Shown: positions 8,625 to 17,534 of the stretch, in pieces
Numbering within the stretch: the first letter of the stretch is position 1
Layout: each line of letters begins with the position of its first letter
Assembly (NCBI GenBank): GCA_016721465.1
Contig: JADKIA010000008.1
Span: 310,001 to 374,000, forward strand
DNA from: Ideonella sp.
Lineage (GTDB): Bacteria; Pseudomonadota; Gammaproteobacteria; Burkholderiales; Burkholderiaceae_C
DNA: 64,000 bases
Direction of reading: 5' to 3'
The notes under the pieces: generated by a model
Databases searched by the model: none
Seen by the model: the letters and a program-made list of their open reading frames with translations, nothing else
What the model was told of the DNA's origin: nothing
Made by a program: the position numbers and the translations under genes

Positions 8625-9608
8625 ATGATCCCGACAAATCGCCGCCGCGCCCTGCAATGGCTGGGCGCCACCGCCGTGTCTCTGCCGCTGGCCGCGCCCA
8701 CCTGGGCGCAGGACCGCAAGCCCGTGCGCCTGTTGGTCGGTTTTCCGGCCGGCGGTGGCACCGACGCCATCGCGCGCCTGCTGGCCGAGCGCTTGAAGGA
8801 CGAGCTGGGCGTGCCCGTCATTGTCGAGAACAAGCCCGGCGCCGGTGGCCAGCTGGCCGCGCAGGCGCTGAAGGCCGCTGCACCGGACGGCACCACCTAC
8901 TTCCTCACGCACGACCACACCGTCTCGATCCTGCCGCTGGTGGTCAAGGCCCCGGGCTTCGACACCGCGAGGGATTTCGTGCCCGTGGCCGGCTTTGCCA
9001 ACTTCGCCAATGCGCTGGCCTTGTCCGGCGGCACGCCGGCCAAGTCGGTGGCCGAGTACGTGGCCTGGGTCAAGTCTGCGGGTGGCGGCAAGGGCGCGGT
9101 GGGCGTGCCGGCGCCGGCCTCGGTGCCCGAGTTCCTGGTCAAGGTGCTGGGCGAGAAATTCCAGCTCGACCTGGTGGCTGCGCCCTACCGCGGCAGCGCG
9201 CCGATGATGGCCGACATGCTGGGCAACCAGATCAATGCCGGTGTGGCCTCGATCCCCGATTTCATCGAGAACCACCGCAGCGGCAAGTTGCGTGTGGTGG
9301 CGGTGATGGGCTCGGCGCGGCAGGCCACTCTGCCCGACGTGCCCACGCTGGCCGAGGTGGGGCTGGCCGGCTTCGAAGAGCTGCCGTTCTATGGCTTCTT
9401 CGCGCCCACGGGCACGCCCAAGGCGGCGCTGGACAGCTTCTCGGCCGCGCTGGCCAAGGTGGTGGCGCAGGCCGAGGTGAAGGAGCGGCTCACCGCGATG
9501 GGCCTGGCGGTCGGCTTCATGAGCCAGGCGCAATTCGCCGCACGCGAGCATGCCTACACGGCGGTGTGGTCGCGCATCATCAAGGCCAGCGGCTTCCAGC
9601 CGCAGTGA
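8625..9608 (+). CDS. Bug-family (TctC-like) tricarboxylate transporter substrate-binding protein
   Basis: A 327-residue periplasmic binding protein. The leader NRRRALQWLGATAVSLPLA ending APTWAQ is a Tat-like or Sec signal peptide with a twin-arginine-type motif. The mature part has the Bug signatures VRLLVGFPAGGGTDAIARL, VENKPGAGG and the later SVAEYVAWVKS and DVPTLAEVGL. Bug proteins bind carboxylates or other small organics for TctAB-like permeases, but in Burkholderiales most are orphans, as here: no membrane partner is adjacent. The ATG at 8625 follows the sequence TGGAGTTCCG, which gives a GGAG ribosome site. It is a lone plus-strand gene between minus-strand neighbours. Confidence 0.94.
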   Translation: MIPTNRRRALQWLGATAVSLPLAAPTWAQDRKPVRLLVGFPAGGGTDAIARLLAERLKDELGVPVIVENKPGAGGQLAAQALKAAAPDGTTYFLTHDHTVSILPLVVKAPGFDTARDFVPVAGFANFANALALSGGTPAKSVAEYVAWVKSAGGGKGAVGVPAPASVPEFLVKVLGEKFQLDLVAAPYRGSAPMMADMLGNQINAGVASIPDFIENHRSGKLRVVAVMGSARQATLPDVPTLAEVGLAGFEELPFYGFFAPTGTPKAALDSFSAALAKVVAQAEVKERLTAMGLAVGFMSQAQFAAREHAYTAVWSRIIKASGFQPQ

Positions 9609-10033
9609 GCTCTACCAGGCCTGATCGCGCCCCGCCGATGAGCGAACCGGCTGCCGCAGCTCGGCATGGGTGTTGACTGGGCCTGTCGCAAATCAAGGCG
9701 CCAGGCTCCAAGCGCTTGAGTCAACGAAGGGCCGCTCCCGAAGCGACGAAACATGCGGCTGAACAGTGCTGGCTGAACCGGCTGGGCCGCCCTACACTCA
9801 TTCGAGCGGCCACTCCAACTACAGATCGAGAAAAGGCGTTGATCGGCCTCAGCGACCAAGGGTGAAGGGCCTTTTCGCTGGCACCCAACGTTCGAGACGA
9901 TCCGCCGAGTCTTTTTCTGCGTGTGAGCTGGTCGGGCCACAGGCTCCGGCCGACCTCGAGGAGGTTCAGCCGGAGCGCAGCGGCGCGCCAACGAGGTCTC
10001 ACAGGCATCGGGGCGCGCCTGAGGAGAAGTCGA
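9609..10033. other. 425-base non-coding gap without a supportable gene
   Basis: No frame here resembles a protein on either strand. Base use is less GC-skewed at third positions than in neighbours. GAAAAGGC at 9830-9837 and GCCTTTTC at 9869-9876 form an 8-bp inverted repeat around 31 bases. The block has the look of a decayed interspersed element, but no terminal repeats or transposase fragment could be identified. The last part must hold the promoter and leader of the large gene starting at 10034, whose ribosome site GAGGAGAAG lies at 10021-10029. Confidence 0.5.
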
Positions 10034-13000
10034 ATGCGCGGTATTCGTTTCTTGCGATGGGGTCTGTCGCTGGCGCTGCTGATCATCACCCTCGTGCAGC
10101 TTGGCTGCGGTGGTGGAGACGCGAACCCGGAGCGAAAGCTCAAGGCGGCTGCTGCGACGACTGCAGCTGTCGAGCCCGCGTTCCTGTTCTACGGCACGAC
10201 CTACCCAGGTTCAGGGCCGTACCCGAGCACCCTGGTCAGCATTTCGCCAGTGGACGGTCGCCAAGCCCTGCTGGGCACCGTCGCCGGCAGCACCCGCGCC
10301 GCCAATGCCATCGATGTCGATCCGCTGACCGGTGCGCTGTATGGGGTGGACGGATCGGCCACGCCCGGCGCGCTGCTGGGCATCGACCTGAAGACGGGGC
10401 TGTCGACCACGGTGGGCACGGTTCGCGATGTTGCTGGCCAGGTGGTCACCATGGGTGGCCTGACTTTTGCGGCTGACGGCACCATGTATGTGGCCGCCTT
10501 GGCGACGATTGGCCGTGTCGATCGTTCCACCTACAGGTACACCGAACTCTTGGTCCTGCCGGCAACCGAGTATGTGACCAGCATCGAAATGTCGCCTTCC
10601 GGCGTCCTCTATGCGGTCTACAACTCAAGGCCGAGCGGGAAGCAGACGCTGGTGTCGATCGATCCTGAGACCAAGGCCGTGACACGCCAGATCGACATCA
10701 ATGGCTCGTTCATGGTGGGCGATCTGGACTTCGCACCGGACGGCTACCTGTATCACACGAACTACAGTAATTTGTTGGCCCGGATCGATCCCGCCAACGG
10801 GGTGCAGACCCCCGTCGGGCTGGGCAGCGTGACGGCGCTCGCCGCGCTGGCATCTCCGCCATCGCTCGACGTCACCGCGCTGTTCGACTGGGCGGAGCGG
10901 ACCTACCCAGAGTACTTCCCGAGCCAGCAGTCCAATCGCACGTCGCCGCCGTGGGTGTATCGGTACTACCCCGAGTCCGGCAACTACGTCGGTGTGTCGG
11001 GCACCACGGTTGCCGTGCTTGGCCCGATGACCGATGGCGTGATCCACACGGTCGGGCAGGTCGCTGACTTCGCCTGCCAGGTCCGCCCGACGACCTGCAG
11101 CCCACCCTCGATCAGCGCGCAGCCCGCGTCGGTGTCGGTGACCGCACCCGCGGCCGCCGTGTTCACGGTCGCCGCAGGTGGCAGTCCGGCGCCAAGCTAC
11201 CAGTGGCAGGTCAGCAGCGATGGTTCGAGCTACACGAACATCGAAGGCGCCAAGTCCCCGTCGTACAGCCTGGCAACGACCGCGCTGGCCGACCATGGCA
11301 AGCGTTTCCGCGTGGTGATTGCCAATGCGGCTGGCTCGGCCACCAGTTCGGCCGCCACGCTGTCGGTCTATCCGGTCATTGGCAGCTATGCCTTCTCCGC
11401 CATCGCAGCGAAGATGACCGTGCCGCGGGCGATGCACACCGCCACCACTTTGGCCGATGGCAAGGTGCTGGTCACCGGCGGCACCAGCACCAACGCCTTC
11501 CCCGGCCCGGCGCTGAACACGGCGGAAATCTACGATCCCGTCGCCGGCACCTTCCGCGCACTCACCGCCAGGCTGCGGTCGCCGCGCGTCCAGCACACGG
11601 CCACCCTGCTCGCCGATGGCAAGGTGTTGTTGGCGGGGGGCCAGGCCGACACCAACGATGGGGACGGCGTCGCCACCGCCGAGCTGTTCGACCCCACGAC
11701 ACAGACCTTCACCAGCTTGGCGGCTTCGATGGCCTCGCCCCGAGGCGGCCATGCGGCGACCTTGCTGCCCAGCGGCAAGGTCCTGCTTGTCGGCGGATTC
11801 AACCGGGGCGCCGGCACGCTCAAGTCGGACGCCGAACTCTACGACCCCGTCGCCCGGACCTTTGCTGCATTGAGCGCGAAGATGCTGCTGCTGACAGAAG
11901 GCCATCGCGCCACGCTGCTGCCCGACGGCAAGGTCCTGATCACCGGCGGTGCAGCTTCGAACTCGATTCGCCTCGTGCCGGAACTGTTCGACCCGGTGAC
12001 GCAGACCTTTTCCGCCAGCTCGGCTCGAATGTCCACGCCGCGTGGCGGCCACGAATCGACCCGGCTGCCCACGGGAGCGGTCCTCGTCAGTGGCGGAGCC
12101 ACGGTCTTCAGCCCCACGCAACTGACCGCCTTGAGGTCCGCCGAGGCCTTCGATCCAGCGACGAGCGCCTTTTCGCCCCTTTCAGCCACCATGGTGGTTC
12201 CCAGGGCGACCCATGCCGCGGCCTTGTTGAGCGACGGCTCCGTGCTGCTCGTCGGCGGCATCTCATCCGGCGCCAACGGCAGCTTCGTCATCCTCGATAC
12301 GGCCGAGGTCTTCAAGCCCGCGGTGGTGACGGCCAAGCCCACGGTGACCCTCAGCGCCGAGCCCCCCAGCCTGTTGCTGGGCGCCTCCACCACCTTGCGC
12401 TGGTCCTCCACGTCGGCCGACAGCTGTTCGGCCACTGGCAGCTGGAGCGGGTCGCGCGCCACATCTGGCGCGCAGTCCATCACGCCCGCGACGTCGGGCA
12501 CCTTGAGCTACAACCTGTCCTGTACCGGTCCCGGCGGCACCGCCAGCGCAGCAGCGACGGTGGTCGTGCAAATCCCGCCGCCAGTGCCAACGGTCAGCCT
12601 GAGTGCCGGCAGCGCTTCGGCCCCGGCTGGGTCGGTCATCGCCTTGCAGTGGAATTCCACCAACGCCAGCAGCTGCACGGCTTCGGGCGCTTGGGCCGGC
12701 AGCAAGGCCAGCTCGGGAGCCGAGTCGGTGCAGGCAGGCACCGCGGCGGGCTCACGTACCTTCACGTTGACCTGCACCGGGGCGGGCGGCAGCGCCAGCT
12801 CGACGGTGACCGTGAACGTCACCGACATCGCCTGTGCCCAGATCGGTGGGGTATGGACTGAAACCGCGCGGGTGATCGGCACCTGCGTGCCTGCCGACGA
12901 CTATGACTCAGGCACCGTCTCGGGCACCGGGACGATCGTACAGAACGGCTGCAACATCAGCTACACGGTGGCCGGCATCCCGCGCACGGGCAAGGTCACC

Positions 13001-13204
13001 GGGTTCACGTTGACGCTCACCGGTCCGGTGGCGGTTGCGGGCCCGGACATCACGCTGACCGCCAACACGATCACCATCACAGGCAACATTTCCGCCGATG
13101 CGCGGCGAATCACGGCCACCGGCGTCGGCCAGCTCGGTGGTGTGTTCAACGACGGATTCAGCCAGATGTGCACGCTGACATCGACCTCCACGATGACCCG
13201 TTGA
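10034..13204 (+). CDS. very large exported Kelch/Ig-like repeat protein, probable lipoprotein
   Basis: A 1056-residue exported protein. The ATG at 10034 is preferred over an earlier in-frame codon because GAGGAGAAG sits just upstream and the product then begins with a hydrophobic leader ending VQLGC (imperfect lipobox, Cys25). In order: propeller-like repeats to about 290 (LTGALYGVDG, LTFAADGTMYVAA, LDFAPDGYLYHT); a module with LFDWAERTYPEYFPS and RYYPESGNYVGVSG that recurs in Burkholderiales surface proteins; one Ig-like domain; six Kelch-type units with the pattern ATLLADGKVLLAGG (about 465-760); two near-identical Ig-like units starting PTVTLSAEPPS and PTVSLSAGSAS; and a Cys-containing C-terminal domain. 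The Kelch part suggests carbohydrate or protein binding. No enzyme residues are visible. Confidence 0.85.
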   Translation: MRGIRFLRWGLSLALLIITLVQLGCGGGDANPERKLKAAAATTAAVEPAFLFYGTTYPGSGPYPSTLVSISPVDGRQALLGTVAGSTRAANAIDVDPLTGALYGVDGSATPGALLGIDLKTGLSTTVGTVRDVAGQVVTMGGLTFAADGTMYVAALATIGRVDRSTYRYTELLVLPATEYVTSIEMSPSGVLYAVYNSRPSGKQTLVSIDPETKAVTRQIDINGSFMVGDLDFAPDGYLYHTNYSNLLARIDPANGVQTPVGLGSVTALAALASPPSLDVTALFDWAERTYPEYFPSQQSNRTSPPWVYRYYPESGNYVGVSGTTVAVLGPMTDGVIHTVGQVADFACQVRPTTCSPPSISAQPASVSVTAPAAAVFTVAAGGSPAPSYQWQVSSDGSSYTNIEGAKSPSYSLATTALADHGKRFRVVIANAAGSATSSAATLSVYPVIGSYAFSAIAAKMTVPRAMHTATTLADGKVLVTGGTSTNAFPGPALNTAEIYDPVAGTFRALTARLRSPRVQHTATLLADGKVLLAGGQADTNDGDGVATAELFDPTTQTFTSLAASMASPRGGHAATLLPSGKVLLVGGFNRGAGTLKSDAELYDPVARTFAALSAKMLLLTEGHRATLLPDGKVLITGGAASNSIRLVPELFDPVTQTFSASSARMSTPRGGHESTRLPTGAVLVSGGATVFSPTQLTALRSAEAFDPATSAFSPLSATMVVPRATHAAALLSDGSVLLVGGISSGANGSFVILDTAEVFKPAVVTAKPTVTLSAEPPSLLLGASTTLRWSSTSADSCSATGSWSGSRATSGAQSITPATSGTLSYNLSCTGPGGTASAAATVVVQIPPPVPTVSLSAGSASAPAGSVIALQWNSTNASSCTASGAWAGSKASSGAESVQAGTAAGSRTFTLTCTGAGGSASSTVTVNVTDIACAQIGGVWTETARVIGTCVPADDYDSGTVSGTGTIVQNGCNISYTVAGIPRTGKVTGFTLTLTGPVAVAGPDITLTANTITITGNISADARRITATGVGQLGGVFNDGFSQMCTLTSTSTMTR

Positions 13205-13215
13205 CCGGTCGAATC

Positions 13216-13230
13216 GCTTGCATGGCAAGC
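13216..13230. terminator. short hairpin between convergent genes
   Basis: GCTTGC (13216-13221), loop ATG, GCAAGC (13225-13230) is a 6-bp stem placed exactly between the stop of the large plus-strand gene and the stop of the minus-strand permease. There is no T-run on either side, so termination would be weak or Rho-assisted. Confidence 0.35.
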
Positions 13231-14199
13231 TCAGCGCTTGCGTGCCAGCTTGGGGTCGAGCAGGTCGCGCAGCCCGTCGCCCATCAGGTTCAGCCCCAGC
13301 ACGCTGAGCGCAATCGCCACGCCGGGGTAGACGGCCAGCATGGGCGCCTGGAACATCAGCGTCTGCGCCTCGTTGAGCATGCGGCCCCAGCTGGGCTGCG
13401 GGGGTTGGGTGCCCAGGCCCAGGTAGCTCAAGGCGGCCTCGGCCAGGATCGCCGTGGCGAACGAGATGGTGGCCTGCACGATCAGCACGCTGGCGATGTT
13501 GGGCAGCACGTGATCGAGCGTGATGCGCCACGCGCCATGGCCGGCGGCTCGCGCGGCCAGCACGTATTCGCGTGACCACACCGCATTTGCCGCACCGCGC
13601 GTGATGCGCGCGAACACCGGGATGTTGAAGATGCCGATGGCGACGATGCCCGTCACCAGCCCCGGCCCGTAGATGGCACCCAGCATGATGGCCGACAGCA
13701 GCGCCGGGAAGGCGAAGGTGAAATCGGCGGCGCGCATCACCAGCTCTTCCACCCAGCCGCGCCGGGCCGAGGCCAGGCAACCCAGCAGCACGCCCGCGGC
13801 CAGGCCGATGCCCACGGCGATGACACCCACCACGATGGAATTCTGCGAGCCCACCAGCAGCTGCGAGGCGATGTCTCGGCCATAGTTGTCGGTGCCCAGC
13901 CAGTGCGCCGCGCTCGGCCCCTGCAGCTTGTGCGGGATGTCCATCTCGGCCGGCGGATAAGGCGCCCACAGCAGCGACACGCTGGCGGCCAGCACCAGCA
14001 GCACGCTGAGCACCGCGCCCAGCAGAAAGCTCGGATGCCGCCGCGCACGGTCAAGAAAGCCGGGCGCCGCCGCTCCACCCAGCAGACGCCGCGGAACCGG
14101 CTTGGCCGGGCCGCTGGGGTCGCCCCCCAAGGACTCGGAGAGTCCCGGTCGGGCACTCGGGGGAGGCGCCGAAGGCGCTCCGGGGGGGGGCCTAAGCAT
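13231..14199 (-). CDS. peptide ABC transporter permease, DppC/OppC type
   Basis: An inner-membrane permease of 322 residues with a first membrane helix (PSFLLGAVLSVLLVLAASV), the OppC N-terminal domain feature HWLGTDNYGRDI, and the EAA cytoplasmic loop EYVLAARAAGHGAWRITLDH. Five further helices follow. The start ATG at 14199 overlaps the end of the DppB-type gene by 8 bases; a GTG one codon earlier is an alternative. Odd feature: the first 35 residues are Pro/Gly/Ser-rich and encoded by a GC-rich repeat containing a run of nine C on the coding strand at codons 4-6. Its ATPases are probably those at 3.1-5.1 kb. Confidence 0.93.
   Translation of the reverse strand: MLRPPPGAPSAPPPSARPGLSESLGGDPSGPAKPVPRRLLGGAAAPGFLDRARRHPSFLLGAVLSVLLVLAASVSLLWAPYPPAEMDIPHKLQGPSAAHWLGTDNYGRDIASQLLVGSQNSIVVGVIAVGIGLAAGVLLGCLASARRGWVEELVMRAADFTFAFPALLSAIMLGAIYGPGLVTGIVAIGIFNIPVFARITRGAANAVWSREYVLAARAAGHGAWRITLDHVLPNIASVLIVQATISFATAILAEAALSYLGLGTQPPQPSWGRMLNEAQTLMFQAPMLAVYPGVAIALSVLGLNLMGDGLRDLLDPKLARKR
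14113..14190. repeat. GC-rich palindromic repeat inside the dppC-like 5' end
   Basis: The segment holds CCCCCCAAGG, a hairpin GGACTC-GGA-GAGTCC (14131-14145), a second hairpin GCGCC-GAA-GGCGC (14166-14178) and a G9 run (14182-14190). It looks like the CCCCCCAAGG-type intergenic repeats common in Comamonadaceae genomes (recognised from memory), and related motifs occur at 25.2 kb. Here it is read as codons 4 to about 29 of the permease gene. Confidence 0.6.
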
Positions 14200-15154
14200 C
14201 ACTGGCCTTCAAGCGGGGATCGATCAGCGCGTAGAGCACATCGACCGCGAAGTTCACCACCACCACCACCGCCACCAGCAGCATCACCACGTCGCGCACC
14301 ACCACCAGGTCGCGGTTGGCGATGGCCTGGAAGATCAGCCGACCGATGCCGGGCAGCACGAAGACGTTTTCCAGCACGATGGTGCCGGTGATCAGGTTGG
14401 CGAACTGCAGGCCCATGATGGTGAGCACCGGGATCATCGCGTTGCGCAGCACATGCTTCCACAGCGTGGCGCGGCGCGACAGGCCCTTGGCGCGCGCGGT
14501 GCGCACGAAATCCTCGCGCATCACCTCCAGCACGCTGGACCGCGTCACGCGCGTCAGGATCGCCGCCTGCACCAGGGCCAGTGCCACGGCCGGCAGCAGC
14601 AGGGCGCGAAGGCCGGGCCACAGCCCTCCGCCGTCGTCCTCGGCCCAGCCCGGAAAGCCGCCGGCGCTCACCCACTGCAGCTTCACCGCGAACAGCAGGA
14701 TCAGCAGGATGGCGAACCAGAAGCTGGGGATCGCGATGCCCACCTGGCTGAGGGCCATCACGCCCACATCGCCCAGGCGGTTGTGGCGCGATGCGGCGTA
14801 CAGACCCAGCGCCAGTGCCAGCACGGTGGTCAAGCCCATGGCCAGCAGGGCCAGCGGCAGCGTGACCTGCAGGCGCTCGACGATCAGCTCGGCGGTGGGC
14901 GTGCCATACGCGTAGCTGTCCACGGTGTGGCCTTGCAGCAGGCCGCCCACCCAGCCCAGGTAGCGCTGCAGCGGGGCCCGATCGAGCCCCAGCTTGCGCT
15001 GCAGCGCCGCCAGCGATTCCGGCGTGGCGGTGTCGCCCAGGATCACCTGCGCCACGTTGCCCGGCAACAACTCCAGCACCGCGAACACCAGCATCGACGC
15101 GATGACCAGCGTGGCCACGAAGGTGACGATGCGCTTGGCGAGGAAGACACTCAT
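14192..15154 (-). CDS. peptide ABC transporter permease, DppB/OppB type
   Basis: A 320-residue inner-membrane permease. It opens with a helix (RIVTFVATLVIASMLVFAVL), has the OppB-type periplasmic segment LLPGNVAQVILGDTATPESL and the EAA loop EDFVRTARAKGLSRRATLWKH, and ends with helices rich in Val. It forms the channel with the DppC-type protein, with which it overlaps by 8 bases. The gene starts at ATG 15154 and is divergent from the aldehyde dehydrogenase. No periplasmic binding protein accompanies it, so specificity (di/oligopeptide, glutathione, nickel and others are known in the family) is open. Confidence 0.94.
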   Translation of the reverse strand: MSVFLAKRIVTFVATLVIASMLVFAVLELLPGNVAQVILGDTATPESLAALQRKLGLDRAPLQRYLGWVGGLLQGHTVDSYAYGTPTAELIVERLQVTLPLALLAMGLTTVLALALGLYAASRHNRLGDVGVMALSQVGIAIPSFWFAILLILLFAVKLQWVSAGGFPGWAEDDGGGLWPGLRALLLPAVALALVQAAILTRVTRSSVLEVMREDFVRTARAKGLSRRATLWKHVLRNAMIPVLTIMGLQFANLITGTIVLENVFVLPGIGRLIFQAIANRDLVVVRDVVMLLVAVVVVVNFAVDVLYALIDPRLKASDA

Positions 15155-15228
15155 GGGCGACGGCGGGATCGGGGCGGGAGCGGGCCTTGGGGCGATCTAT
15201 CATGCCCGAAACCCCAGTGGAGCCCGCG

Positions 15229-16683
15229 ATGCACGCCCTTCCATTCGATACCCGCCAGCTGCTCATCGGCGGCCAGTGGCGACACGCCGCCAGTGGCCAG
15301 ACCCTGCCCTTGATGAACCCCAGCGACGGCACGCTGCTGGCCGAGATCGGGCGCGGCCAGGCCGCGGACATCGACGCCGCGGTGGCCGCCGCGCAGGCCG
15401 CCCTCGACGGTGACTGGGGGCGCCTCACCGCCGCCGAGCGCGGTCGCCTGATGCTGAAGATGAGCGCACTCGTCATGGCCCAGGCCGATGAGCTCGCGCG
15501 GCTGGAGGCGCTGGACGTGGGCAAGCCCGTGAAGCAGGGCCGTGCCGATGCGCTGGCCATGGCGCGCTACCTGGAGTTCTATGGCGGTGCGGCCGACAAG
15601 GTGCACGGTGAGACCATCCCGTTCGCCAACGGCTACACCGCGCTGACGATCCGCGAGCCCCATGGCGTCACCGGCCACATCGTGCCCTGGAACTATCCGA
15701 TGCAGATCATCGGCCGCTCGGTGGGCGCGGCGCTCGCCATGGGCAACGCCTGCGTGCTCAAGCCGGCCGAGGAAGCCTGCCTCACCGCGCTGGCTTTCGG
15801 CCGGATCGCGCAAGAGGCGGGATTCCCGGCCGGCGCCATCAACATCGTCACTGGCCTGGGGGAGGAGGCGGGCGCGGCGCTGTCGGCGCACCGGGGCGTG
15901 TCGCACCTGTCCTTCACCGGCTCGGTCGCGGTGGGGCAGATGATCCAGACCGCGGCGGCGCAGAACACCATCCCCGTCACGCTGGAGCTGGGCGGCAAGA
16001 GTCCGCAGATCGTCTTTGCCGATGCCGACCTGGACGCCGCGCTGCCCTTCCTGGTCAATGCCGGCATCCAGAACTGCGGGCAGACCTGCTCGGCCGCGTC
16101 GCGCATCCTGGTCGAGCGCGCGGTGTTCGACGCGGTGGTCTCGCGCATGGCCGATCGCTACCGCGCCTTGCGCGTCGGCCCGGCCATGGACGACCTGGAC
16201 GTGGGACCGGTGATCAGCGCGCGCCAGCGCGAGATCGTGCAGGGCTACCTCGGCGTGGCCCGCGACACGGGCTTGAAGGTGGCCGCGCAGGCGGTGCTGC
16301 CGGCCGACCTGCCTGCCGGGGGCTGCTACGTGGCGCCCACGCTGCTGGCGCCGGCGGCACCGGACCACCGCCTGGCGCAGGAAGAGATCTTCGGCCCGGT
16401 GCAGGTGGTCATTCCATTCGATGGCGAGGCGCAGGCCCTGAACATCGCCAACGGCACCAGCTACGGCCTGGTCGCGGGCGTGTGGACGCGTGATGGCGGC
16501 CGCCAGTTGCGCATGGCGCGCAAGCTGCAATGCGGGCAGGTGTTCATCAACAACTACGGTGCAGGCGGTGGCATCGAGCTGCCCTTCGGCGGCGTCAAGC
16601 ACTCGGGCCACGGTCGCGAGAAGGGCTTCGAGGCGCTGTACGGCTTCTCGTCACTGAAGACCATCGCGATCAAGCACGACTGA
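15229..16683 (+). CDS. NAD(P)+-dependent aldehyde dehydrogenase (betaine-aldehyde-dehydrogenase-like)
   Basis: A 484-residue member of the ALDH superfamily that oxidises an aldehyde to the acid. It carries the cofactor segment VPWNYPMQIIGR, the Rossmann loop FTGSVAVGQ, the general base Glu in LELGGKSPQIVF and the catalytic Cys in QNCGQTCSAASR, then EEIFGPV and the C-terminal LPFGGVKHSGHGREKG. Closest in style to the betaine/aminoaldehyde and phenylacetaldehyde types; the substrate is not decided. ATG 15229 with GTGGAG upstream is preferred; ATG 15202 in frame would add nine residues. It is divergent from the permease operon and convergent with bufC. Confidence 0.93.
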   Translation: MHALPFDTRQLLIGGQWRHAASGQTLPLMNPSDGTLLAEIGRGQAADIDAAVAAAQAALDGDWGRLTAAERGRLMLKMSALVMAQADELARLEALDVGKPVKQGRADALAMARYLEFYGGAADKVHGETIPFANGYTALTIREPHGVTGHIVPWNYPMQIIGRSVGAALAMGNACVLKPAEEACLTALAFGRIAQEAGFPAGAINIVTGLGEEAGAALSAHRGVSHLSFTGSVAVGQMIQTAAAQNTIPVTLELGGKSPQIVFADADLDAALPFLVNAGIQNCGQTCSAASRILVERAVFDAVVSRMADRYRALRVGPAMDDLDVGPVISARQREIVQGYLGVARDTGLKVAAQAVLPADLPAGGCYVAPTLLAPAAPDHRLAQEEIFGPVQVVIPFDGEAQALNIANGTSYGLVAGVWTRDGGRQLRMARKLQCGQVFINNYGAGGGIELPFGGVKHSGHGREKGFEALYGFSSLKTIAIKHD

Positions 16684-16716
16684 TCGGGCGCAGGCCCGAT
16701 GGCGTCAGGCCGACGC
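16683..16716. terminator. two tandem hairpins between convergent genes
   Basis: ATCGGGC-GCAG-GCCCGAT (16683-16700) and GCGTC-AGGCC-GACGC (16702-16716) lie in the 41-base gap between the aldehyde dehydrogenase stop and the bufC stop. Neither is followed by a T-run. They could serve as a bidirectional, Rho-assisted terminator. Confidence 0.4.
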
Positions 16717-16724
16717 GGCCGCGC

Positions 16725-17534
16725 TCAGCTCGGGCAAGCGCTGACCAGGCCTTCGATCAGCCACACCTGCATCAGCCCGGCCATGCGCGAAATGGCCGCG
16801 TCGGCCGAGCCGGATCGGGCTGCGGCGCGCTCGCAGAGTGCTCCGAAGCGCTCGCCGACGAGCGCGGCCTCGAGCAACTCGGCCTCGTCATCGTCCAGCG
16901 ACCGCCATTGCGTGGCCAGCTCGCGACGCCAGACCAGCAGGGCGTGCGGCCGGGCCTGCGGGGCCGGCAGATCGGGTTCGGCACCGGTGCTGCCGTCCTG
17001 GGCGTCGAGTGCGCGCCACGATGATTCCACCGCCCACTGAAGGCGCAGCAGCACCACGCTGGGGTGGAAGCGCAGGCGCAGCGCGGGCCAATCCGCCGGG
17101 TCGATCGGCCGCAGCGCGGCCACGTCCAGCACCGCCGCATCGGCGGCATCGAAGGCCGCGCGCAGTGCCCAGTCCATGCGCGCCAGGTCCACCAGGGCCG
17201 GGTGGGGCACCAGGGCCTCGTCGGCCCGGGCCATGTGGTCGGCCAGGCGATCACCGAACCAACGGATCGACGGCTGGGTTGGCGGATGGGCCTGCAGGTA
17301 GGCGCGGGCCAGGGCCTCGAAGGCGTCGTCACCCATCGCACGGGCCAGCACCTCGAAGTTGTCGCGCAGTGCGCGCACCAGCCGGGCCGCGTGCGCGTGC
17401 CGATAGACGTCGATCAGCGCTGGCGAGCCATCGGCGCGCGGCTGCAGCCAGGCGCCGCTGCCCGTGGCCTCGCCCACGATCGCATGGGCCAGCGCCTGCT
17501 GCTGTGCACGCAGCGAGGTCGGTGCGCCCATCAT
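16725..17534 (-). CDS. bufC: BufC/HvfC-type partner protein (DUF2063) of a MNIO maturase
   Basis: A 269-residue DUF2063 protein: N-terminal helical domain with LIDVYRHAHAARLVRALRDNF and LARAYLQAHPPTQPSIRWFGDRL, then a less conserved C-terminal domain. In the bufferin and HvfABC systems the DUF2063 protein binds the precursor peptide leader and delivers it to the DUF692 iron enzyme. Its first ATG overlaps the bufB stop as ATGA (17531-17534), a second ATG follows directly. It is the last gene of the bufA-bufB-bufC unit and convergent with the aldehyde dehydrogenase. Confidence 0.88.
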   Translation of the reverse strand: MMGAPTSLRAQQQALAHAIVGEATGSGAWLQPRADGSPALIDVYRHAHAARLVRALRDNFEVLARAMGDDAFEALARAYLQAHPPTQPSIRWFGDRLADHMARADEALVPHPALVDLARMDWALRAAFDAADAAVLDVAALRPIDPADWPALRLRFHPSVVLLRLQWAVESSWRALDAQDGSTGAEPDLPAPQARPHALLVWRRELATQWRSLDDDEAELLEAALVGERFGALCERAAARSGSADAAISRMAGLMQVWLIEGLVSACPS

